Positions 1-5,663 of a DNA stretch of 7,596 nucleotides are shown here, one piece after another. Every line of letters starts with the position of its first letter. Position 1 is the first letter of the stretch. The stretch lies in NCBI GenBank assembly GCA_046155505.1, contig JBJXFK010000164.1:1-7596 (forward strand), written 5' to 3'. This DNA is from JBJXFK01 sp046155505. GTDB taxonomy: Bacteria; Planctomycetota; Phycisphaerae; UBA1845; Fen-1342. The notes under the pieces are model-generated. The model was not told where the DNA came from. It saw only the letters and a list, made by a program, of their open reading frames with translations, and did not search any database. Made by a program: the position numbers and the translations under genes.

Positions 1-1772
1 CCGCCGTCGCCGGCCTGGTTTTGCAGGCGAACGATTTTCACGCCGGGATTGACCACAAAAATCAGCGTGATTTTCGAGTTGTCGAAGTCGTTGATCTCGT
101 TGCGTTTGATGTCCTTGAAATCGAGCATGAACTTGTAGCTCGGGTCGGCCTGTTCCTCGATCTTGTCGGGGTCGCCGTTGAAGAAGAACTCGTAGTGTTC
201 GTCGTTGCCGCGTTTGACGACGGCGTAGTAGCCGGCGAGGCGGTATTCGCCGCCGCGATCGTCGCGGACGACAAATTGATTGACCGTGCTGCCGACGAAA
301 TTGAAGACTTCGCCGACGATCGAGCGCATCTGCTTGGGCTGATAGGTGAGCTGAACGATCTTCTTGCCGGGAACTTCCTTGATGAGTTTCACGCCGGCCT
401 GCTCGCCGCTGCGACCGAGCCGGGCCTTGCCGCCCGAGAAGCGGCCACGGACGATTTCGTCGCCGGCGAGCTTCAGATCGGCAACGCGTTTGAGTGCGTC
501 GAGATTCAGATCGAACGGCAGTCCGCGCGAGTCACCGGAGCCGGATTCGAGCACGTCGCCGAACGCGAGTCGTCCCGAGCTACTGCCGCCGCCGCTGCTG
601 CCGCTGCCGACCGGTTCGCCGCCGATGCCGAGCGCGATTTGATTCGATGGCGGGCTGGCCGCCGGTTCGCCGCCGATCGCGGCGCGCGCGTGACGGCGGT
701 ATTCGATGAATGCAGGCTTGAAGCTGGTCGGCACTTCGAAGTAAACGTCGATGGGGCGGTCGCTTTCTGCGGGCAGCGAGAAGTTGGTATCCGGATCGCA
801 GAGTCGATTCTTGCCTTGCGTGAACACGTCCGCGCCGCCGATGACCGACGGGATGAAGTGCGCCGGCACGCCGTCATCGGTGCCGACGATGCGAATCTGT
901 GTGGTGCGGAACATGTGCGTCGCGGAACTCTTCGACCGATCGGCCGATGCCTTTGCCAGCGAGACGCGCGCACCGATCACTTTGTTGCCCGAACTTGGTG
1001 CGAATTTGACGGGTGCGACCGGCGGCTGCTTGCTCTTGGCCGTCGGGACGTCGGCGCGATAGAACGTATCGACCGGCGTTTTCTGCTCCCACCAAGTTTC
1101 GAGCTTGATGCCGTTCTTGAAGCCGTCGCCGCCCTTTTTATCGCGATAGGGGGCGGGTGCCGATTCGGGCTGAACGGTGTTGGTCGTGTAGTAGACGGCG
1201 TCGACGAAACTTGGGTAGACGCTCGCGAATGTCGTGTCGCCCTTTAGGCTGCCGGCGCTCATGAGCTTGAACAGGCCGACCGCGAAATCGTCGCTGCGCA
1301 GCCAGAGCGCCTGGCGTTCGTAGAGTGCGACTTCCTTGCGATCGGGCTGCTTGTCGGTCGGATGTCGCTCGTACCGAACGAAGACGTTTTCCGCGCCGAT
1401 CGGCAGCATGATCGCACAGGTGGCGAGCATGCCGACCGCGATTTGCGCGTTCACAGCGCCGCAGATGACCGCGCCGGTGGTGTCTAGGCCGGCGGGTACA
1501 TGCACGTTGCCGCGCACGTATTGATCGAACACCTGTCGCAGGCCGATCAGCGTGCCGAAAAACAGCAGGAAAACGGAGACGGGGCCGCTATAGGACGCCG
1601 ACAGGCCGAGGTTTGCACTCATCCAATCGGTCATCGGCTCCCAGAAGCCGAGCGACACGCACAGCGCCGCAACCGAGCAGAACACATTGATCAGGCCGCT
1701 GTACAGCCCGAAGATCGAGTGCATGAACGTGATCGCGAGCACGAGCAACAGCGCGATGATTTGCAAACCCAT
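1..1772 (-). CDS. CvpA-like four-helix membrane protein with large predicted exoplasmic region (3' end outside window)
   Basis: The frame is open for 590 codons from ATG at 1772 to the window edge with no stop, so the C-terminus is missing. The start is set by AGAGGAG six bases upstream. Residues 1-126 contain four hydrophobic segments (about 4-24, 26-44, 62-78, 100-125), the layout of the CvpA/colicin V production family, usually about 160-200 residues in all. Beyond residue 130 the protein is soluble in character. The basic loop between helices 3 and 4 (R79, R87) and the acidic loop between helices 2 and 3 suggest by the positive-inside rule that the C-terminal part is outside the cytoplasm. 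Two stretches (about 260-360 and 460-588) have the beta-rich pattern of DUF4352/immunoglobulin-like domains, each ending in a hydrophobic 'FxVP/N' strand. They are joined by a Gly/Ser linker (388-402). It is the third gene of the pilT cluster, 45 bases after the previous stop. CvpA membership is judged from topology and position; function is unknown. Confidence 0.72.
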   Translation of the reverse strand, partial: MGLQIIALLLVLAITFMHSIFGLYSGLINVFCSVAALCVSLGFWEPMTDWMSANLGLSASYSGPVSVFLLFFGTLIGLRQVFDQYVRGNVHVPAGLDTTGAVICGAVNAQIAVGMLATCAIMLPIGAENVFVRYERHPTDKQPDRKEVALYERQALWLRSDDFAVGLFKLMSAGSLKGDTTFASVYPSFVDAVYYTTNTVQPESAPAPYRDKKGGDGFKNGIKLETWWEQKTPVDTFYRADVPTAKSKQPPVAPVKFAPSSGNKVIGARVSLAKASADRSKSSATHMFRTTQIRIVGTDDGVPAHFIPSVIGGADVFTQGKNRLCDPDTNFSLPAESDRPIDVYFEVPTSFKPAFIEYRRHARAAIGGEPAASPPSNQIALGIGGEPVGSGSSGGGSSSGRLAFGDVLESGSGDSRGLPFDLNLDALKRVADLKLAGDEIVRGRFSGGKARLGRSGEQAGVKLIKEVPGKKIVQLTYQPKQMRSIVGEVFNFVGSTVNQFVVRDDRGGEYRLAGYYAVVKRGNDEHYEFFFNGDPDKIEEQADPSYKFMLDFKDIKRNEINDFDNSKITLIFVVNPGVKIVRLQNQAGDG

Positions 1773-1778
1773 GTGATG

Positions 1779-1785
1779 CTCCTCT
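1779..1785 (-). promoter_or_regulatory. Ribosome binding site of the CvpA-like gene
   Basis: AGAGGAG on the minus strand, six bases before ATG 1772. It fixes the start of an ORF that has no stop inside the window. Confidence 0.75.
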
Positions 1786-1797
1786 GACGAGGCGAAA

Positions 1798-1821
1798 ACT
1801 CAAACTCGAACTCACACTCAA
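1798..1821. repeat. Four imperfect 6-base tandem units
   Basis: Four consecutive hexamers of the form ACTCxx (first and last identical, ACTCAA; the middle ones end in GA and AC) occupy the gap between the GspE-like and CvpA-like genes and overlap the GspE-like stop codon (TGA, 1818-1820). On the transcribed strand they read as xxGAGT units. They lie 13 bases upstream of the next gene's ribosome binding site. Role unknown; a chance low-complexity spacer is possible. Confidence 0.6.
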
Positions 1822-3536
1822 GCCGTAACCGGAGCCTTCTCGGCATTCGGCGGCGGCTGCTGTTTCGGGGCGCTGGCCTGCGGCGGCTTGATGGCGCGGG
1901 CCATCTCGTCGATGCTGGTCAGGCCGTCGAGCACCTTGACCAAGCCGTGTTGCTGCATGCCGGTCGTGCCCTTCTTGGCGGCGGCGGTCTTTACGTCGGC
2001 GATCGAGCCGCCACCCTTGATGACGCCGCGGATGTCGTCGTCCATGACCAAAATCGTGAAAATCGCGGTGCGACCGACATAGCCGGTGCCCTGGCACCCC
2101 TGGCAGACGATCGGGTTGCCGCGTTTGTCGAATTGCGGGTCGGGCGGGCGGTGCAGAATGCGGTCGGCTGGCAGGTTGATTTTCTGCAACAGTTCCGGCG
2201 CGGGCTTGTACGGGAATTTGCACGACTCGCAGAGCTTGCGCGTGAGGCGTTGGTGCGTGATCGCCGCCAGCGATTTGGCCACGACGCCCGGATCGCCGAC
2301 CAGCTTGACTAGGCGGGCCAGGCCGTCGAACACGTCAATCGCGGGCATCGCGACGTAGACGATCTGCTTTCGCGCTGCGGCGTCGCACGCGGCCTTCGCG
2401 GCGTCCTTGTCGTTTCGCAGGTCGGGCACGAGCACGACATTCGGGTCGGCACGCAGAATCTTGAGCAATTCGGCTGAAAACGTGTGCTCGGGCGATTGCA
2501 CATATGCTTTCTGGGTGATGTTCTCGACGTCGAATTCATGCTCGGTTTCGAGCATCTGAATGTTCTGCAAAAATGCGTCATGGCTGCGTGCCAGGGCGTA
2601 CATGGTCGTAGTGAGGCCGTGGCCGGGCAGGGCGGTGACGAGCACCAGCCCCTTGTCGCCGAACATGATCTGATCGCGAAACAACTCAATCTGTGCATCG
2701 GAGAATCCGAGATCGACGACCTTGCCGTACTTTTCGGGGCCGAGCACGCGGACGTGCAATTGCTCGCCGGCGTTGGAACCGGTCGTGCGGATCATCAGGT
2801 CAAATTTCGTCTCGCCGATCTGGGCCATCATCAGCCCTTTTTGCGGCTTGCGGCGTTCTTCGAGGTTGAGCCGGGCGGCGCGCTTCATAAACAGCAGGAA
2901 GCCCTCGGCATCGACGCGGGCCATCGGCTGCTGCTGCTCTTCGACGATGCCGTCGATGTTGAGCCGCACGCGCGTCGCCTCGCCGGCGGGGATCAGGTCG
3001 AGCATCTGTGCCCGGCGATGCAGCATGTCGAACATGAGCTGCTGGGCCAGTGCGTATTGAGCACGTTCGATCGAATCGGTCGGGGCGAGTATGACTTTCT
3101 TGTCGGCCCCGCTGATTTTGACCAGCTCTTTGACTTCCTGGAGCTTCTCGCCTTTTTTCTTGCCGCCGAAGCCCTCGGTCATCACTTTTTGCAGGTGCGC
3201 CTGCGTCAGCACGCGGTTTTCTTCAACCACCAGGCCGTTGCGGTGATTGACGTATACGAACATGAAGATCAGGTTGATGACGACAAAGCCCAGCGCCGCG
3301 AACAGAAAGTCGGGCACCAGGATCAGAATGAGCAGCGACGCCGCCCCCACGCCGACCGAGCCCATGTTCCAGACGGTGCGGAAGGTGTTGACCGCAATGC
3401 AGTCCTTGTCCACCCACTGGGCGAAGAAGATCCAGCAGGAAAACAGCAGCATGAAGCCCAGCAGCTTGAACGGCTGTATATAAACAGTACTCGTCGGCAC
3501 CTGGGCCAGCAGGTCCGACCAGATCAGCAAATCCAT
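1818..3536 (-). CDS. Membrane-anchored GspE/PilB-like protein with degenerate ATPase motifs
   Basis: This 572-residue protein has three N-terminal hydrophobic segments (about 23-42, 58-77, 78-96), a charged linker (100-150), then a T2SS/T4P secretion-ATPase fold (PF00437 type) from about 155 to 540. The N2-like part is recognisable: 'RLNIDGIV' near 191 and 'RRKPQKG' at 228-234. So are the tetracysteine C-terminal metal site (C436, C439, C478, C481) and 'GTGYVGRTAIF' behind it. The nucleotide site is broken. The Walker A loop reads ALPGHGLTT (302-310) with Leu308 in place of Lys; the Asp box reads LETEHEF (329-335) in place of VEDPVEY; Walker B has Pro371-Asp372 instead of Gly-Glu; the His-box histidine aligns with Pro398. 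The protein is therefore probably not an ordinary hydrolase and may be a structural or regulatory partner. ATG 3536 is preceded by AAGGAG five bases upstream. The gene follows pilT by 44 bases. True GspE/PilB proteins are cytosolic and lack such anchors. Confidence 0.9.
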   Translation of the reverse strand: MDLLIWSDLLAQVPTSTVYIQPFKLLGFMLLFSCWIFFAQWVDKDCIAVNTFRTVWNMGSVGVGAASLLILILVPDFLFAALGFVVINLIFMFVYVNHRNGLVVEENRVLTQAHLQKVMTEGFGGKKKGEKLQEVKELVKISGADKKVILAPTDSIERAQYALAQQLMFDMLHRRAQMLDLIPAGEATRVRLNIDGIVEEQQQPMARVDAEGFLLFMKRAARLNLEERRKPQKGLMMAQIGETKFDLMIRTTGSNAGEQLHVRVLGPEKYGKVVDLGFSDAQIELFRDQIMFGDKGLVLVTALPGHGLTTTMYALARSHDAFLQNIQMLETEHEFDVENITQKAYVQSPEHTFSAELLKILRADPNVVLVPDLRNDKDAAKAACDAAARKQIVYVAMPAIDVFDGLARLVKLVGDPGVVAKSLAAITHQRLTRKLCESCKFPYKPAPELLQKINLPADRILHRPPDPQFDKRGNPIVCQGCQGTGYVGRTAIFTILVMDDDIRGVIKGGGSIADVKTAAAKKGTTGMQQHGLVKVLDGLTSIDEMARAIKPPQASAPKQQPPPNAEKAPVTA

Positions 3537-3541
3537 GCTTG

Positions 3542-3547
3542 CTCCTT
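3542..3547 (-). promoter_or_regulatory. Ribosome binding site of the GspE-like gene
   Basis: AAGGAG on the minus strand, five bases before ATG 3536. It sits in the 44-base gap after the pilT stop codon. Confidence 0.8.
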
Positions 3548-3580
3548 GCGCGACGGCGTGTGTCGCCGCCAGCGCGAATC

Positions 3581-4780
3581 TTAGCCGAGAATCGCCGCCG
3601 ACGGGGTGCGGATGCCCTTGAGGGCCATCTTGAGCTCGTCGGGGTTCGGGGCGGCTTCGTACGCGGTCTCGTGATCGATCATGCCCGTGTCGACCAGTTC
3701 ACGCAGATGCTCGGTGAAGTCGATCATGCCGGCGGCGCGATTGGCGCGAATGACGGCCGGCAATTCGTTGTCGCGCTCTTCGCGAATCAGCTTGCGCACC
3801 GACGGATTGCTGATCATGATCTCGATACAGGGCACGACCGGCGTCTTGGGGCTGATGCTCTTGATCAGCTTTTGGCAGATGACGCTCTTGAGATTGAACT
3901 CGAGCGCCTGACGCATCGCCCGGCGTTCGCTTTCGGGGAACAAGTCGAGAATACGCGAGATCGTCTGCGACGAACTTGATGCGTGAATCGTGCCGAAGAC
4001 CAAGTGACCGGTTTCGGCGGCGTGTACGGCGGCGGCGAACGTTTCCAGATCGCGCATTTCACCGACCAGCACGATATCGGGGTCTTCGCGCATCAGGTAT
4101 TTCAGCGCGTCATGGAACGTCGGCACGTCAATGCCGATTTCGCGCTGGTTGATGCGGGCCTTCTTGTCGGTGAAGAGATATTCGATCGGGTCTTCGACGG
4201 TCACGATGTGAACCGAGTCGCGTTCGTTGATCCAGTCGATCATGGCCGCGATGGTGGTCGACTTGCCCGAGCCGGTTACGCCCGCCAGCAGCACGATGCC
4301 TTCGCGAAACTCGCAGATTTCCGAAATCGTCGGCGGAAGGAACAGTTGGTCAAAACGTCGAATCTCGCGCGTCACGCGGCGGGCGGCGAGCGCCATCTTG
4401 CCGCGCTGCAAAAACGCATTCACACGGAAGCGGTCGGCGTTGCCCGGCTCGCCCACGTCATAGGCGAAGTCGATCGCGCCCTTTTCCTCGAACAGCGCGG
4501 CCTGCTTGGGGTTGAGCAGCTCGATCACGCCTTCGCGGATCAAGTCATTAGGCAGAGGCCCGCCGGTCAGCGGGCGCAGCGCACCTTTCGATCGACCACC
4601 CGACACACCCTTTACCCGCACGGCGGCGGGAAAGTCTGCCTTCAGGTGCAAGTCGGAAAACTTGCCCTTGATGCAGGCGTTGAAATACTTGTTGAGGCGC
4701 GGTTCGTTTGGCTTGCCGGGGCCCGTCGGTATCGGCGGTGCATCGGTTTGCAACTGATCCATGTCGACGACGTCAGCCAT
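3581..4780 (-). CDS. pilT: PilT-family twitching/retraction ATPase
   Basis: This 399-residue cytosolic hexameric ATPase belongs to the PilT family, which powers type IV pilus retraction. The N-terminal PAS-like part carries 'SDLHLK' (42-47), and 'RFRVNAFLQRG' lies at 117-127. The ATPase core is complete: Walker A GVTGSGKST (167-175, Lys173), Asp box TVEDPIEY (194-201), Walker B ending GEMRD with Glu241, and His box GTIHASS with His266. The C-terminal 'SVRKLIRE' is a variant of the PilT AIRNLIRE motif, which separates it from PilB/GspE. A basic insertion at about 58-72 follows the first motif. The start is ATG 4780, with AGGAG nine bases upstream. The frame stays open for 75 more codons to 5005, but that extension is not protein-like and would cross the promoter region. 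It is first in a cluster with the degenerate GspE-like gene and the CvpA-like gene. No pilin, pilB or pilC lies in the window, so a pilus role is by family only. Confidence 0.93.
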   Translation of the reverse strand: MADVVDMDQLQTDAPPIPTGPGKPNEPRLNKYFNACIKGKFSDLHLKADFPAAVRVKGVSGGRSKGALRPLTGGPLPNDLIREGVIELLNPKQAALFEEKGAIDFAYDVGEPGNADRFRVNAFLQRGKMALAARRVTREIRRFDQLFLPPTISEICEFREGIVLLAGVTGSGKSTTIAAMIDWINERDSVHIVTVEDPIEYLFTDKKARINQREIGIDVPTFHDALKYLMREDPDIVLVGEMRDLETFAAAVHAAETGHLVFGTIHASSSSQTISRILDLFPESERRAMRQALEFNLKSVICQKLIKSISPKTPVVPCIEIMISNPSVRKLIREERDNELPAVIRANRAAGMIDFTEHLRELVDTGMIDHETAYEAAPNPDELKMALKGIRTPSAAILG

Positions 4781-4789
4781 TGTTGCCGG

Positions 4790-4794
4790 CTCCT
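4790..4794 (-). promoter_or_regulatory. Ribosome binding site deciding the pilT start
   Basis: AGGAG on the minus strand, nine bases before ATG 4780. It favours this start over the in-frame ATGs upstream (up to 5005) and over the Met codon six codons downstream. Confidence 0.7.
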
Positions 4795-4898
4795 GAACGC
4801 CCCGACCTCGCCGTCGTGGTCCAAATGCACGAACATGCGGCAATGAGCCGCGACACCGTGACCACCGGCTTTCGCCCGAAGGAGGGACGCCGGAGAAC

Positions 4899-4928
4899 AT
4901 ATTAGCAGCATGTTGCGGGCGGGAACAA
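4899..4928 (-). promoter_or_regulatory. Candidate sigma70-type promoter for the pilT cluster
   Basis: On the minus strand, TTGTTC (4928-4923) and TAATAT (4904-4899) are separated by 18 bases. The -10 is AT-rich against a GC-rich background. A start site near 4892 would leave an untranslated leader of about 110 bases. The -35 matches consensus only in TTG. A short inverted repeat, AACAT/ATGTT (4896-4900 and 4910-4914), overlaps the -10 and could be an operator or chance. Confidence 0.35.
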
Positions 4929-5058
4929 GAGAGTAGTGAGTGCTTCGACGGAACCGGGTCGGTGCAGGCACACAAAACGAGGATCCCCAGCCAGCGGTCG
5001 AGCACGGACGCCGCGATCCGTGTTACGCTGATCGGAAGTCAACCAATCGACCGGTGCG

Positions 5059-5064
5059 AAAGGG
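5059..5064 (+). promoter_or_regulatory. Ribosome binding site deciding the ybeY TTG start
   Basis: AAAGGG, six bases before TTG 5071. An in-frame TGA at 5029-5031 limits the start upstream, and the first in-frame ATG is at residue 52, inside conserved YbeY sequence, so TTG is the only reasonable start. Confidence 0.65.
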
Positions 5065-5070
5065 CGTCCG

Positions 5071-5562
5071 TTGAAATCAAAAAAACTCGAAATTAGCGTC
5101 GAAAGCTCGGTCGCCAGCCCGCGGGCCGAACTCGGCCTGATCCGACGCGTGGCCACGAAAGTCGCGGCAGCCGAGGGCTTTCGCCGCGGGCAACTTTCCG
5201 TCGGTATTGTGGGCGCACGCCGTATGGCTACCTTGCATCGCCAGTACAGCGGCGTGGACGGCGCGACGGATGTCTTGACATTCGATCTGGGCACTACGAA
5301 TCGTCTCGACGAGATCGATGGAACGATCATTGTCTGTGCCGCGGTTGCCGAGCGCGAGGCCAGGAAACTCGGAAGGGCGGGCGAGTTGGCGCTCTATGTC
5401 ACGCATGGCATCCTGCATTTGGCGGGTTACGACGATCATGACCCGCCCGATTTCGAGCGGATGCACGCCCGCGAGGACGAGTTGTTGACCGAACTCGGGC
5501 TCGGCGCGTTATTCGCCGAGAAGCGCCCTCTCCCGCTGAGAAAGCAAGCACGCCGCCGATGA
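5071..5562 (+). CDS. ybeY: Endoribonuclease YbeY (16S rRNA maturation factor)
   Basis: This 163-residue cytosolic protein belongs to the YbeY/UPF0054 family of metal-dependent single-strand endoribonucleases, which act in 16S rRNA 3'-end maturation and ribosome quality control. The family hallmarks are present. 'LHRQYSGVD' (55-63) with Arg57 is followed by TDVLTFD (66-72). The metal-binding signature is HGILHLAGYDDH (112-123), with His112 and His116 at the usual spacing. The usual third histidine position (122) is Asp, and a His follows at 123, so the third ligand may be shifted by one. Length is normal for the family (about 150-170), with a short basic tail (152-163). The start is TTG with an AAAGGG site; nothing upstream is usable because of a TGA at 5029. 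It leads the plus-strand cluster. The next gene begins 97 bases downstream, linked by a small overlapping ORF. Confidence 0.97.
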   Translation: MKSKKLEISVESSVASPRAELGLIRRVATKVAAAEGFRRGQLSVGIVGARRMATLHRQYSGVDGATDVLTFDLGTTNRLDEIDGTIIVCAAVAEREARKLGRAGELALYVTHGILHLAGYDDHDPPDFERMHAREDELLTELGLGALFAEKRPLPLRKQARRR

Positions 5563-5663
5563 TTCGCATTGCATTCGCGGACTCGGCGCGTATGCTTTCT
5601 CGCACCGGCAGTCGATCACACGCCAAGCGGCGCTCGATGGCCAACGCTGGGAGCCGTGCTTGA
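5559..5663 (+). CDS. Possible 34-residue coupling ORF between ybeY and the BatA-like gene
   Basis: This ORF begins at ATG 5559, which overlaps the ybeY stop in an ATGA arrangement. It ends at TGA 5661-5663, which overlaps the BatA-like TTG start in a TTGA arrangement. The predicted peptide is basic (seven Arg, one Lys), without a signal peptide, membrane segment or recognised motif. No good ribosome binding site sits at the usual distance, so translation would depend on ribosomes finishing ybeY. It may be a leader that carries ribosomes to the TTG start, or chance in a 97-base spacer. Nothing in composition proves coding. Confidence 0.22.
   Translation: MIRIAFADSARMLSRTGSRSHAKRRSMANAGSRA
5649..5653 (+). 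promoter_or_regulatory. Ribosome binding site deciding the BatA-like TTG start
   Basis: GGGAG, six bases before TTG 5660. The frame has no ATG, GTG or TTG between the end of ybeY and this codon, and the first downstream ATG falls in the VWA core, so TTG 5660 is the only sensible start. Confidence 0.65.

Larger units (their letters stand above)
4781..5070. other. Divergent intergenic region between pilT and ybeY
   Basis: These 290 bases hold no gene I can support. They must contain the control signals for both clusters. The left part holds a roughly 110-base pilT leader and its candidate promoter. The right part has a weak extended -10-like TGTTACGCT (5021-5029), about 41 bases before the ybeY start, with no convincing -35. 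No terminator hairpin or riboswitch pattern was recognised. Confidence 0.7.

Noticed and set aside
21..1247. 408-codon plus-strand ORF
   Set aside because: It lies antisense to the CvpA-like gene, is full of Ala/Arg/Asp runs with no domain pattern, and has no ribosome binding site. GC-rich codon use on the minus strand explains it.
2484..3584. 366-codon plus-strand ORF
   Set aside because: Antisense to the well-supported GspE-like gene; His/Glu/Gln-rich composition typical of a complementary-frame shadow.
3983..4846. 287-codon plus-strand ORF
   Set aside because: Antisense to pilT, including its Walker motifs; no recognisable protein features.
4781..5005. 75-codon N-terminal extension of PilT
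   Set aside because: Open frame only: the translated stretch is Cys/Arg/Ser/Pro-rich and unlike PilT, it spans the candidate promoter, and the AGGAG site supports ATG 4780.
5021..5029. Extended -10 (TGTTACGCT) as the ybeY promoter
   Set aside because: Only three of six -10 bases match and no -35 lies at a suitable distance, so it is mentioned in the intergenic entry but not called as a promoter.
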